A DNA stretch of 64,000 nucleotides from Cordylochernes scorpioides (GCA_030710605.1 CP092879.1:47923946-47987945); one strand, 5' to 3'; positions 1 through 10,520 are shown, counted from the first letter of the stretch. Made by a program: numbers and translations. Notes: generated by a model not told the origin, from the letters alone.

Positions 1-465
1 GGACAAAACGCCCCTTTTTGTCCCTCACTGGATCCCCCCGGGTGTTGATGCTCATTGGTCAGTCTTATGTGGGTCATCCTCCTCTCCCCTGGGGTCCGGT
101 AGCAAACTGGTGTCACTTTGAGACGACTAGAAAAGGCGTCATACTTTATTATTTACATATCTTTGTTTAAATTACGAGATATATATATTTTTTATAATAA
201 AATATATTTAATGTATCTTGTTTCAAAACACACATAGCATTTTACATTTGATAAATTGGACAACGTTTAAGGACAAATTGAAAAATATTCTTGGTACATT
301 TATGAGTGAAGAGAAGAGAGATTGTGGGGAAATAAATATAAAAGAGTCAGATCATGATATATTAATGAAATCTTGTATATAATAATTGATACTACCAATA
401 ACTTTAAGTTAGATGTTACCCCTGGCTGGCATTTAAATTTCTTAAATATTAGGCACTTCTTCCAG
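1..465. other. AT-rich intergenic stretch, nothing recognised
   Basis: No open frame with recognisable motifs on either strand. The first 110 bases are less AT-rich than what follows. No repeat shared with the rest of the window was spotted. Confidence 0.5.
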
Positions 466-688
466 AAAATGTTTTATTTTCTCGACGTTTCAACAAAAAT
501 CTTTTTTCATCGTCAGGAAAAATAAAAAATAAAGAATATGGCAAGCGTTAAAAATGTTTTTAAACTTTTTTATCATTTTGAATCATTTTTAACGACTTGC
601 TAAATACTTTATTTTTATTTTTCCTAACGAGGATAATATATTTTTGTTGAAACGTTGAGAAAATAAACTTTTTTTCTGGCCGAAATGT
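466..688. repeat. foldback (palindromic) element
   Basis: The left arm (about 472-565) and the right arm (about 588-683) are imperfect inverted complements. Both carry the block TTTCAACAAAAAT, next to ATCGTCAGG on one side and a diverged form on the other. The block resembles the sequence often found near Penelope-like element ends, so this may be an inverted pair of such ends rather than a true MITE. No coding capacity. Confidence 0.65.
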
Positions 689-730
689 CTCTTCTATATA
701 AGAAATAATAATAACATTCAAAATAATTAA

Positions 731-803
731 AAAGACATCTCCTTATCAATCAACTGAAAGTTGCTGATGGCTTGCGCAATTTTCAGTTGCACGATAAGAT
801 GCC
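731..803. repeat. short inverted repeat (hairpin)
   Basis: Arms of roughly 28-31 bases, each with an AACTGAAA-type core and TTATC or its complement GATAA, separated by about 13 bases. Imperfect stem; function unknown. Confidence 0.4.
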
Positions 804-1064
804 TTTTTCTTAGTTTATGAACCTTATCCCATTACAATGTCACATTTGTACTATTTTTTCTCATTAAAACTTTGTTATAACCATATTGGTTCAGAAAATA
901 TTCACCTGGACAGAACTTGGACAGAGTAGAGTTGAGATTAATAATGATAGAATGAGACCTCTGGCTTAGCATGAGTTCTGTATGAGTTAATAGTCACCAA
1001 TAGTGTTTAACAAATTAACTATTATAAAATAAATGAAGCTATCAGGGTTAAGTTTCTTGTGCAA

Positions 1065-1480
1065 CTTTTTATTTTTCAAGCTTTCGGACATGTTAGTCCT
1101 TCAACAGTATTATCACGTTAACACTTTATAATAAATACAATTTTTATATACACATTATTATATACATAATTTAAATACTTATTATATATTGAGAGACGAA
1201 TATATTACATTATTTCTGTTTGTAAAACAAAATTTTGAAAATATACGTGCGTGCTGAATGATATCTCGAGACTTCAAATTAAATTAAATAAATTTGTGAA
1301 CTATTGTGTTATATATAGAAGAGTGGCTATATCTATGGGGTAGTAATTGTCCATATTGTTTTGTATGTTTCTGATATTTCAATGCATCTGTTTATGCTTT
1401 TTTGCTGTTTGGTTATCATAGATTCTATTAAAAATCTTTGGTATTTACTATGGATATTGTCATAATACACTATAGGTTGA
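1065..1480 (-). pseudogene. Penelope-like element, 3' end remnant
   Basis: The minus-strand frame ending at 1333 has a C-terminus (RFLIESMITKQQKSINRC and onward to TYKTIW) that matches the end of the better-preserved Penelope-like ORF at 49529-50518: the pattern is a YYxxIxxKYxR segment, then S-I-N-R and Y-K-T-I. Downstream on the minus strand, at about 1075-1110, lies GGACTAACATGTCCGAAAGC, the kind of short sequence found after the stop of such elements. The residues upstream of about 1480 in the open frame do not fit the family, so the element is truncated there. Only the very C-terminus, beyond the endonuclease core, survives. Confidence 0.65.
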
Positions 1481-1482
1481 GA

Positions 1483-1980
1483 TAAGTTGAGATAAGTTTT
1501 GTGTTTAACTATTTTTATTAATATTAGTAATAGTAAAGATGACAATATAAAGAATATATACACTGGTAGAAATCTATACAAATTATATTTATAAGAAAAA
1601 TTGCCTTTAAAATATTTTACTGTTTTTTCAAGATCCTTTAACGTATGATCAAATTGAATCGAATGAATTATCTTTTTAATAATTTTGGTCACAAAAACCT
1701 ATATATTGAACAATTTATTTAATTTTTAATTTAGAGGGCAATAAAAGGAAAGTTTATAAAATATAAGGGTCTGATTTATATATAAATATAGAGAGATTTC
1801 ATCTTTTTACTAGACAAATTAAATAAGTTTATAAATAATGATTATATGTATTAACTCTGTAGTCACAATGTGTGGATCTAAAGCTAATGAATTGGTTGAT
1901 GACATTTATATTGTACATAATGATAATTAGTTAGAGAGATTAATGAATTAAAGTTATAATAAGTTATAGGATTGATCTTA
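1483..1980. other. AT-rich intergenic stretch, nothing recognised
   Basis: No coding motif or shared repeat seen. Confidence 0.4.
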
Positions 1981-1982
1981 AC

Positions 1983-2370
1983 TTAATCTTCTTCCTCCTC
2001 CTCCTCCTCCTCCACATCGCTGTCATAGGCCATTGCCAGAGTCAGGTCAATGTGGCTGTCCACCAGAGCTTGGGCTCGCCCGAAGGAACCTCCGATGATA
2101 TAGGCGAAGAGATGAGCTTGCCAGATTCTTGGTAGTGGACGGAATGGTAGACTGTGGGTGAAGTAGTGAAGGTATTCCTCCATGTTGGGAACTAACTGAG
2201 GTCTGGCCACCTGATGCTGTAGATTGAGCCGGGTTCTACAAACAGGACAGACATCCGATGTCTTTAGAAGAAAGCAGAGGCAGATGAAATGAAAAAAAAT
2301 GGCCACAAAGAAGATTAGTTAGTGGACCATCTTCTGTATCCTGACAGATAGCACAGAAAGGTATTGCCAT
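1983..2370 (-). pseudogene. RING-finger protein with acidic tail, frameshifted
   Basis: RING fingers bind two zinc ions and commonly act as E3 ubiquitin ligase modules. From an ATG at 2370 (minus) the first frame gives CAIC and then a CGH within about 22 residues. In the other frame, from about 2300 on, come HFICLC and CPVCRT. Together they supply C-x2-C, C-x-H-x2-H-x2-C and C-x2-C in RING order and spacing. The frames are offset by one base at an A8 run (2292-2299 on the plus strand), so the copy is broken, or the run is mis-sequenced or slips. The rest of the protein (about 75 residues) matches no family I recognise and ends in YDSDV plus about eight Glu and a final Asp. No intron is evident. 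It could be a host gene, a retrocopy or an old viral gene; the sequence does not decide. The joined protein is deliberately not written out. Confidence 0.6.
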
Positions 2371-2814
2371 CTTGAATTGAATGGCATCACTAACAGCAGT
2401 AAGCTACAGTAATCAGGGCTTTATATAATAACAAATGCTAGTAACGCCCCCTATGAGCAAAACCAGATAAACAATGACTGATAGTGTTAGTTCTAATTCG
2501 GGAGGGAACGTGAGTATATATTATCTCTGCTACTTCATTCAATATTTAGATCGTTATATGTTTTTAACAAGTTCTGAGCTGAATATAAGTATATTTAGTA
2601 AACGGTAAACCCATCTTAAACTGAATATTCTTGAGCCAAAATTTGTTATATAAGGATAAAGGATACGTGTGGTCTATTGTTTTCCTAATACTTATGTTGA
2701 GTGGCAATTTGTGATATCTCGGCCTTTTTTTTTTTACAAAAAGAGGTACCTATCCAGTAAAAAAAATCTTATAAAGTTTTTATATTCGATTATTATGTAT
2801 ATATCAATGCATCT
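2371..2814. other. intergenic stretch, nothing recognised
   Basis: AT-rich with short homopolymers. This is upstream of the RING ORF and could hold its promoter, but no motif stands out. Confidence 0.4.
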
Positions 2815-2940
2815 ACGTATTCTTCGTAGATAGCCAAATACATGGTGTCGCTGGAGACCCACTGGCGATTCTCCACCAAACTCTACAGCGGTGGTAGAGA
2901 CGCTATATTAATTGTACATAGTATCATGCATATAAATCAT
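2815..2940 (-). repeat. hairpin repeat 'HR', copy 1 (partial)
   Basis: Shares GGTGTCGCTGGAGACCCACT and flanking sequence with copies at about 44400-44735 and 58943-59210. It includes the end of the CTACG...CGTAG palindrome seen in full in the other copies. The ATG that opens the short frame in the other copies is lost here. It abuts the 3' end of LINE-A copy 1. Family unknown. Confidence 0.6.
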
Positions 2941-3070
2941 GCATTATGTTGTATGTGTTTTGTCTGGCCTGAAAATCTGCTTTTCCATTTCACCAGCTTG
3001 AACAACTTTTTAGCAAATTCGACCGATTTCATAACTCTTCTGTTGTTGTTGTCGTTTCCAAAGAAGAGCC

Positions 3071-3469
3071 TCAGATGTCTCCATGCATCTCCATCACAGC
3101 AGCAGCAATGTCCACTATCTTGGGTGTGTAAAGCTGCTGCTCTGGGTCTATGTCAATTTTCTGCAAGGCTGCGGCCATTGCTGGGCATGATAATATGTGA
3201 GTAGGTGTTAGTTCCACACCAGGACAGTTGTTGCATGCCCTATAGGTTCTTGTGCCTTCTGAATGTATTGCCATTCTTTCATAGTGTTTTGTTCTAAGTC
3301 TTCTTATAGTTTTTGTCAGTTTTCTCTCAGAGTTTATTTCACATATTTGATCTTTTCTTATTTTTTGTTTAATTATCTTGTATTTTGCCAAAGCATCAGC
3401 GTCAAATACTGAAATTTGTTCTTTCCTTTGGCTCAGCTTTCTGGCTTCCTTTGCTAATTCATCTGCCAT
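3071..3469 (-). pseudogene. LINE-A copy 1, RNase H end and Cys/His tail
   Basis: 132-codon open frame beginning inside the RNase H domain (MADELAKEA follows the GNE motif) and ending after a C-x2-C-x8-H-x4-C tail that is typical of LINE ORF2 C-termini. It aligns almost residue for residue with the 52084-52923 frame. Not an independent gene: its ATG is an internal codon of ORF2. Confidence 0.8.
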
Positions 3470-4460
3470 CTCATTACCTTCGATCCCAACATGGGCAGGA
3501 ATCCATTGTAGAATGCAGATCTTCTCTAATGTTTTCAGTTGGGTAAGTAATGAGTGTATTTTCTGCGTGATTCTAGTATTGACCTTCTGAATTGCTTCTA
3601 AAGCGAATCTGGAGTCGCTTTATATTATAATTCCTTCTGCTTGATGCAGGGATGGTTGGTTCAGGCATACATCAAGGGTTTTCCAGATAGCTGTCAATTC
3701 ACAAGTGAGGTTTGACGAAATCTTTCCTGCTCCTTCTTTGATTTTGATGTATGTTCCATCTTGCAGTATTATGTTAATTCCGGCCCCTCCATTACTCAGG
3801 GTAAACTGTATGATCCATCTGTGTATGCTAATAAATAATTTCTCTGATCATATGAATCAATTGTGTCAAGTACTTTCTTTTTAAGTATGTTTTTATTCTC
3901 TTTTTTTTATTGCAGGGTTCATTCAGGTTGAGATTGATGATTATATTTGATAGTAATGGGGTAGGGAATATTGGTTCTTTTGAATTTGAAAGTCATTGTG
4001 TTTCATATTTATGCCCTTTCTGATATTGTTGTCGTACTGAAGTGTTGAAGATCTTTTAAGTATTTCTTTTTGTGTCCAGTTTAAATAGGTTCTATGTGAT
4101 ATGTGTTCGTTTTTTTTTTTTACTTTTTAAGCTATTGGTGAATTTTTTTGTTTTTAATTGTCTCCTACTTTCGAGTAGGTCTAGAACACATTCTCTCTGA
4201 ATTTTCAAATTGTTGGTGGATGAAACAGCACCAGTGATTATTTTGGCCGCTTTTGCTTGAACACTGTCTAGTCTTCCTTTTGGTGATGAGCTTGAGGGAG
4301 CCCAGATAGGTGTTGCATATTCCATTATTGGCCTTATTAAGGTGGTATATGTTGTTCTGAGAGTTTTGGGTTTTGCTCCCCAATTTGTTCCACATAGCCT
4401 TCTCAGAATATTTAGTTTTCTGGTAGCTCTATTTGAGGTGCTAATTATGTGTTCTGTTAA

Positions 4461-4802
4461 TCACAATTCCTCATCAAGTATCACACCTAGGTATTTTGGA
4501 TTTCTAATTTTATCAATTATTAGGTTGTTTATGCTTATTTTGGGGTTAAATTTATGCCTGTTTTTCCTGTCAGTGGAGAAGACGCATAGGTTTGTTTTTA
4601 TTGGGTTTATGGTCATTTTGAGTTCCATTGCCCACTTCTCCATTCCTCTCATTGATGTGTTCAGTTTTTTTTCTGATTTTTCTATACTGCTACTTGTGTG
4701 CCATATGGCTATATCATCTGCATAACAGGCAACATTTGAGTTTTCAGTGAGGTAAGGATGGATGTCGTTAATATATAGCAGGAAGAGTAGAGGACTGAGC
4801 AC
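4461..4802 (-). pseudogene. LINE-A copy 1, RT catalytic segment
   Basis: 113-codon frame with LSPLLFLLYINDI followed by ACYADDIAIW, the RT palm motif with the catalytic Asp pair, then the PIKTNLCVFS and NPKYLGVILD thumb motifs. Fragment of ORF2 interrupted on both sides by frameshifts. Confidence 0.85.
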
Positions 4803-4968
4803 AGATCCCTGAGGTACACCAGCCCATGTTCTTCAGTCCTTGGAAAATGCTCCATTGACCCGAACCTTTATCCTTCTTTCCCTTAAGAAGTCTGCGATCC
4901 AGATTAAGGTTTTTCCTCTTACTCCGATGTTGTGCAGCCTTTCAAATAATTTCTCCCTCCACACTCGA

Positions 4969-5352
4969 TCAAAAGCAAAGGTCATATAGGAATACCGCCG
5001 TTGTCTTCTTTAGCGGTTTTTCCTGGAAAGAATCTATTATTAATTGGCAGAGGTAAAAGAGTTGATCAGTTGTAGTGTCTTGATCTATAGGCAGTTTGGT
5101 AGAGTTTATTTTATTATTGTTAGTGAGCCAGACTATGAGCCTAGAGTGAATAATTCGTTCTGTTATTTTACAAAGTATGCTTGTGAGAGTAATTGGCCGA
5201 TAGTTCTTGCATTTCTTGGTATCTTTGTTTGCTTTCAGTATTGGCACTATAATTGATATCTTCCAATTTTTTGGTAGTTTACCAGTTTGCCCTGAAATGT
5301 TTAGTATTCGTAGGAGTTGATTTTTAGCTTTGTCTCCAAAGTGTTTATTCAT
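4969..5352 (-). pseudogene. LINE-A copy 1, RT N-terminal segment
   Basis: 127-codon frame with GKLPKNWKISIIVPILK and NYRPITLTSILCKITERI, the fingers region of LINE reverse transcriptases. It is continuous in order with the endonuclease/linker frames at 5364-6259 and the palm frame at 4461-4802. Confidence 0.85.
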
Positions 5353-5893
5353 TTGACCAAAGATTAGATCATCTCCTGGGGATCTAACTTTTCTATTGAT
5401 GAGTTTAGCTCATTAAGTGTGAAGTCTCTCGAGAAAATATCTTGTTGATGGTAATTTATTGCTTGTTTAACTAACCTGTTTTTATTATTTTTTAGAATCC
5501 TGTCTTCATTCGTATAGCTGAGTCGGGAAGTGCTTGAAAGATATTCAGCAATTATGCCAGCCATCTGTTTGTTCGTTCTCGCTGTTCTATTCATATCGGT
5601 TAGAGTATTGGAGGATTGATGTTGGTTTTGAATGTTTTCTAACACTTTAATTATGTTCCAGTGTTGGCTGTCCTTTCTTGGATCCATTTTTTCGCAGAAT
5701 TCTGCCCATTTTTCTCTCTTGCTTGCATATCCAAATTTCTTGTTCTCTTTTGTGACTAATTTCAATGAGTTTCTTTCTGTTTTCTTCTGTTTTATTTGTT
5801 TTAAGAAGTTCATTGATATTTTCTCTCTCTGCAATCATTGCCTCGATGTTGTGATCCTTCCAGTAAGGTATCCACAGGTCTTTACGTCTACTT

Positions 5894-6259
5894 CTAGGTA
5901 TCGATGCTTTTGTAGCTTTGGATATATTCGAAGAGAATTTTTCCAAGTTTTTGGTCAAGCGTTCTGTAATTTAATTCTTTGTTGTACAGTTCTTCGAGCT
6001 TTTCTGTGATTTTTTTCCAGTCGGCTTTCCTAAAGTTCCATGTTCTTTTATTATGTTGGACTTTCTCAATTTTGTAGTTTAGGGGTATTAAAATTTGTCT
6101 GTGGTCATTTATTGCACTTTTCAGGATTTTCCATTGTGTTGTGGGTGCGATGTTGTAATTTATCGCTGTGATGTCTATTGCGGTTTCTGTGCCTGTGGAC
6201 TTGGATATATAGGTGTTCTCTCCGTTATTTAACGGTGTAAGGTCGAGGTCGGTTAGCAT
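5894..6259 (-). pseudogene. LINE-A copy 1, endonuclease C-terminal part and linker
   Basis: 121-codon frame with SKSTGTETAIDIT and NDHRQI, matching the S-A-I-D and S-D-H positions of apurinic-type LINE endonucleases (here S-D-H reads N-D-H). Upstream, in another frame, lies ILGDFNAK. Decayed. Confidence 0.75.
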
Positions 6260-6544
6260 GTCCTCAACCTGCTGACCTTTGTTATCCTGGACAGGTGATC
6301 CCCAAGTTGGACTTTTGGCGTTAAAATCGCCGAGTATGATTGTGATATCGAAGACGCTTCACCTAATGTCTCTAATCAGGCCAGTATTGATGCTAGTGTT
6401 ATCGGGGTGATAAACATTTATGATTGATATTGTTTTATCTGGGAGGTAGTTTTTATTGCCTGAATTTCTGTCGTGCTTTCTGTAGGCTTACTCGTTTATT
6501 GGCGATTTCCTTAAATTTGATTTCTGGTGTTTTACATAACTCTT

Positions 6545-7035
6545 CTCGTAGGATGTTATGAAATCGAAGCTGCCCTTGTACTTACTGATGAGGACCATAG
6601 CCCGAAACCATGTAATACAGGTTGTTGACTTTTGTCTTAATTTTCCAAAACTTGTTTTTCGGCATATTCTTCATCACCACCATAAGGTTCTATAAGGTGG
6701 TCCCAAAAGTTCGTGTTTTTCTTAAAACGTTATTTTTCTTATTACTTGGCGAATAATATTATTACGGCGAATACATAATATATATAATATATTATATAAT
6801 TACTTTATACATAATATAAAGACATTATGCATAACGGCAAATACATAATAATACATAATATATTTACTTTATACATAATACAAAGACATAACGGCGAATA
6901 ATAGTGGTATTTCAATTTCTTGCAAGTGTTTACGAATTTTTGGGACACAACCAATGGGGTGATGAACCAAAAATGTATTGTTTCAATTTATTTTAAACGT
7001 GAGAGATGCTACTTTTGGTACATGAATACCATTCT
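6545..7035. repeat. foldback family FB, diverged copy
   Basis: 6545-6630 carries TAGCCCGAAACCATG preceded by a GAAATCGAAGCTGC block, which also occur in the foldback at about 25720-26520. 6985-7030 carries GAGAGATGCTACTTTTGGTA, also found there near 26100. A smaller TIR element (6694-6953) interrupts it. Confidence 0.5.
6694..6953. mobile_element. small TIR element (MITE), unclassified
   Basis: Left end GGTGGTCCCAAAAGTTCGTG and right end complementary to GGTTGTGTCCCAAAAATTCG form imperfect terminal inverted repeats of about 20 bases. The interior is AT-rich, with CGGCGAATA/ACATAATA blocks repeated. It lies inside the FB copy. About 260 bp, no coding capacity. Confidence 0.55.
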
Positions 7036-7259
7036 CCTTCAACTTTATATAGCGTAATTTATATGTAGATATTTTGTCGTGAGTTCTGTAACTCTGTCAT
7101 TGATTCTAATCTGCCAATATTTATTTCCATCAGATCCGTTGACTATTGCAATCACGTATCTTCTATCCTTAATTATAAGCCAATTAAAACATCTTTTTGT
7201 TGTTGCAAATTTCCAGAGGTCATGATTCACTTTCTAGGTGGCACTATTAAGTAGTAGTT

Positions 7260-7595
7260 TTTGTTGATTCTTATCCCCTTGTGTAAAGATTACATGAATT
7301 TCATGAGTTCATGCTCCTCTAGCTGTTTTATGATAAGCAGCGACCTCGCCCAAAGGTCTTGTTTAGTACATCTAATGCAAGCCAAAATGTGTTTCTGAAG
7401 CTGCAGGTGCCAAGCTACATTTTGGGAAAGTGAGGAAGATTTTGTAGTTATTTTCTATCTTCAATGTAGTAGTTCTATCTTCAATTAAGTAGTGTTGTAG
7501 CTATACTACCGCCTACAGGACAAAAACGTTTCATCACGTAAGTGCAATCACGATAAGTCTCGTTGTTGCCTAATTCCAGTTGCTATGACGAAATT
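7260..7595. other. intergenic stretch, nothing recognised
   Basis: No convincing ORF or shared repeat. Confidence 0.35.
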
Positions 7596-7955
7596 ATACT
7601 CATGGACAAAACCTAAGAAAGTTTAACGTCTTTAATATCGCCGGTCGTCTGTTTTTATAAATGAAACAGCAGTATTTTTCTTCACATTTGGTTATCTCGT
7701 GTGTCTGCAATAAAGGTCACTGTAATATCTTTCAGAGTTATTACCTTAATCCCGATATACATGCTGAAAGGTACAACTTTCTTCAGTTTTTTCCATGAGT
7801 GTATCTTTCAGAGTTATTGTCTGAATCCCGATGTACATGCTAAAAGGTACAACTTACTCAAGTTTTGTCCATGAGTGTATCTTTCAGAGTTATTGTCTGA
7901 ATCTCGATATACATGTTAAAATGCACAATTTTCTTAAGTTTTGTCCATGATTGTA
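7596..7955. mobile_element. Tc1-type MITE with triplicated right end
   Basis: Begins with TACTCATGGACAAAACC and ends with TTTTGTCCATGATTGTAC, the terminal sequence also seen at 10891, 20606, 21269 and 32977. The last about 85 bases (a CTTTCAGAGTTATT...GATATACATGCTAAAAGG block plus the terminus) are present three times in tandem at about 7728-7800, 7800-7880 and 7880-7955. The 10891 copy is joined to Tc1 transposase remnants, hence the superfamily call. No ORF here. Confidence 0.65.
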
Positions 7956-8580
7956 CATTGCCAACAACATTAAGAGTTTCAACCACCCAATCTACAAAGT
8001 TGATAAGTGTTTTTTTTTTATCAAAAATTCGAATTTTATAAAATTTCGAGATGGGTTTAAAGCAGGGGGATGGCCAATATTTGAACATAGGCGAGCTAAA
8101 TTTCATAAATAATATTTACCTATCGGATCACTCACCTATTTTTTGTTCTTTTTGTGAAATGTTGAATGTGAACATTTATGTGTAGATATGACATAGCTCC
8201 AGGTATCACAGCATGATCCCTACGGGCCGCATGAGGACCTCGTATTGGAAACCCTTGGTATAAAAGGACATTGCTTTCAAGGTGTCAACGCCCTTCCGCA
8301 GGTTTTCAGGAAGACATCCTGACCTTTTTTGTAGGCCTAAGCTGTAGCATCTGGAAAAAATGTTGATAGTGTAACAAAGTATTTATTAATTTTATTATTT
8401 TTATTAACAGAGTGGTCATTTTTATGTTTATATCTTGCTACTCTGTAAATTTCCCTTGTGGCTTATCTTTTGTTTACCATTCATAGTTTTGTTCTTGCCT
8501 TAAATAAATTGCTATCTCATCCCGAAGTTTGTCTTCCCTAATTTTCCACGTGGCAATATTGTTATAATATAATTATTAAT
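7956..8580. other. intergenic stretch, nothing recognised
   Basis: One TATAAAAG box-like string near 8269. The open frame at 7858-8106 (minus) overlaps the Tc1-type MITE and has no protein motif. Confidence 0.35.
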
Positions 8581-8789
8581 ATTCGAAACTATTATAGACG
8601 CGTATGATTCTTTTGAAAATTAAACAATTTCTACTGCTCTTACTGCAATGGAAAAATTAATGGGAGGACCTGGCTCATTAGTGGTGAAGCCTTCCAGCGG
8701 TTTCGCCAGTTTATACTACCATACCGCTGTTATATTGAATTTTTTGTTTAATTTCAGAAGAATCATACGCGTCTATAATAGTTTCGAAT
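8581..8789. mobile_element. MITE family M, copy 1
   Basis: Terminal inverted repeats of about 37 bases, starting ATTCGAAACTATTATAGACG and ending in its complement. The interior holds the family core, TTACTGCAATGGAAAAATTA and CAGCGGTTTCGCCAGTTT, which recurs near 10400, 31480, 32040 and 51000-51300. About 209 bp; no coding capacity. Confidence 0.75.
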
Positions 8790-9012
8790 ATCCATAACAG
8801 ATTGCGCGCTGATGCATCATAATATAATTATGGTGTATAGATTAATTTTTCTTTAATTAAATAAAAAACTAAATTACTCTATGTAAATGTAAATTTAAAA
8901 AATTAGTAAATGTTTTAAATAAGAATAATACTATATATGTATAGCTTGCTATAATTTTGCATGGCTAAAAAAGAACAAGATAATTTGCATGTATATAAAT
9001 AAACTTTTTTTT

Positions 9013-9418
9013 CTAACCAACAGTGTAGCCAACGCCGATAGGTGCACCAAGGCTACGGTCACCTTCTTCCACTGCGCTTCTGGTGACCACCAAGGCCGAA
9101 GCTGTCCAACCCGCGCACGGCCAAGTGCGCCAACTGCTCAGCCAAGGGTCTCTCTGCCGACCACACGGCAAGATCAATGTCTTGCCCAACTGCCAGAGCT
9201 GCAAAGTTCTAGTCCTCCCGCCCTCTTCCTGCCTCCTGACCTCCGCGGACCCAATCCAGCCTAACCTGCCTCTTCCCTGACGGAGATCCTGTCCCTAGCC
9301 TCCCCAGCCTGGTCATAGTGGTTTGTATATATTCCGCTTTACGCGGTCATTGGGGCTCAAAAATCATTTTATTTTGGTTAGCAGCCCCGTAAATAAAGAT
9401 ATTTCCTAACCAACGGTG
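9013..9418 (+). mobile_element. LINE ORF1 (zinc-knuckle) fragment with target duplications
   Basis: A GC-richer block is bracketed by CTAACCAACAGTG (9013-9025) and CTAACCAACGGTG (9406-9418), a 13-bp direct repeat with one mismatch, the size expected for a non-LTR target-site duplication. The plus-strand frames contain FFHCAS and CANCSAKGLSADHTARSMSC, a C-x2-C...H...C pattern like the gag-type zinc knuckles of LINE ORF1 proteins. The insert ends in CCCCGTAAATAAAGATATTT, a plausible LINE 3' tail. ORF1 is frameshifted and ORF2 is absent, so this is an internally deleted copy. Confidence 0.6.
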
Positions 9419-9998
9419 AATGAAGTTCTGATTCTGAATCCCTGATAGCACTTACAAAGACCATTCCTTTCTCATCTTCACTTCATCTTCACCTTAATGG
9501 ACGTATAAAAGTGATACAGAGAGAAAGAGATGATTAACTAATATATTGTCCCGTTGAAAATTGATGAAAGACAAACTCCAGAATGACACAACAATTTATT
9601 TAGGGCAAAAACAGAATAAACATAAGATACAAGATAAGCAAGTTGAGAAATTGAAGTTTCTATTGAAAAATTTACTTTTCTATGCATTTTTTATTTTATT
9701 TCGACTTAGATCGCTATGTTCCCCTAGGAACACTTGCACTACAAAGATAAAATAAACATTGAAAGGAAAGAAAGATATTTGAAATATGTACAAGAATTAG
9801 TATGCAAGTTTTAGGTAGATGAAAAGAGAAAAAATATCAACACAATTGAAATAAAAACAAAGGGTTGGTATGCACAAATATAGTTAAATGAAATCAAATT
9901 TGAAGTATTGTGTGTATTGGTGGAAACATCTTGTATGATAATAAAGTGTCTTTGTTATTGTAAATTCTTATTTTACTGAGTACTGTTTAACACAACGG
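9419..9998. other. AT-rich intergenic stretch, nothing recognised
   Basis: The 64-codon frame at 9561-9755 has no motif and looks like chance. Confidence 0.4.
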
Positions 9999-10127
9999 TG
10001 TTAGTTCAACTCCACATACAACGGCTGATTGCTCCCCATCCCCTCTAAATTGCTTTTCCTCCTCACTCATGTACATATATAGCCCCTTGTAAGACAATAG
10101 TGTCTTAATAAAGGTTGTTGTTGTACA
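9999..10127 (+). mobile_element. short solo LTR
   Basis: Begins TGTTAGTTC, ends TTGTACA, and is flanked on both sides by ACGG (9995-9998 and 10128-10131; CAACGG reads on both sides, so the exact duplication length is ambiguous). Inside are a TATATATAG string near 10075 and AATAAA at about 10109, in LTR promoter/polyadenylation order. 129 bp is short for an LTR. No internal region is present, consistent with LTR-LTR recombination. Confidence 0.6.
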
Positions 10128-10249
10128 ACGGTATTAATATTGTAGTTTAATGCTTCTGTTTGTGCAATTCTTTATACATGGCGCGTTATTGCTATATATT
10201 TATGCCTAACTGGCCTTGTCCTTATTGTTTACGGAAGAGCATTTCTCTT

Positions 10250-10520
10250 TGCGAATTTTAAAATGTAATTCTACTGTCCTAAAAGCTTATGTTAATAGTT
10301 TTATTAAATACCATTTCTGAGATTCCACCCTTCAGTGTAACATATATAAGTAGAATGATCCAATACAATATTAGAGCTCTAAAGAAGCGGTCTGGTAGAT
10401 TAAATTGGTGAAATCGCTGGGAGGGTTTACCACTGATGAAACAAGCCCTCCTAATATTTTTTCAATCGCAGTAAGGAAAGTAGAAGTTTGAATTATATCT
10501 GAAATAAACATTCGCGTCTT
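10250..10520 (-). repeat. MITE family M, long form, copy 2 (inverted)
   Basis: Reads on the minus strand like 31950-32290. It shares GACAGTAGAATTACATT, the CACTGAAGGGTGGAATCTCA block, CAGAGCTCTAATA and the family-M core (TACTGC... and the CCTCCCAGCGG-type string). Diverged, non-coding. Confidence 0.6.

Larger units (their letters stand above)
2990..6450 (-). mobile_element. LINE-A copy 1, decayed I-type non-LTR retrotransposon
   Basis: On the minus strand the order is apurinic-type endonuclease C-terminus (about 6440-5960; ILGDFNAK near 6330), linker, reverse transcriptase (about 5700-4460; KNYRPITLTSILCK, LSPLLFLLYINDI, YADDIAIW), then an RNase H domain (about 3840-3430; YTDGS, CELTAI, HVGIEGNEMAD). 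It ends with a Cys/His tail (CNNCPGVELTPTHILSCP). An RNase H after the RT points to the I group of LINEs. The reading is broken into at least seven frames by indels and stops, so it cannot encode a full protein. The 5' part (ORF1 and endonuclease N-terminus) is missing. Copies 2 (58.6-61.1 kb) and 3 (52.1-52.9 kb) belong to the same family. Confidence 0.88.

Noticed and set aside
8989..9280. Plus-strand ORFs as a complete small Cys-rich gene
   Set aside because: The zinc-knuckle-like pattern is spread over different frames and the block is flanked by a target duplication, so a LINE ORF1 fragment is more likely.
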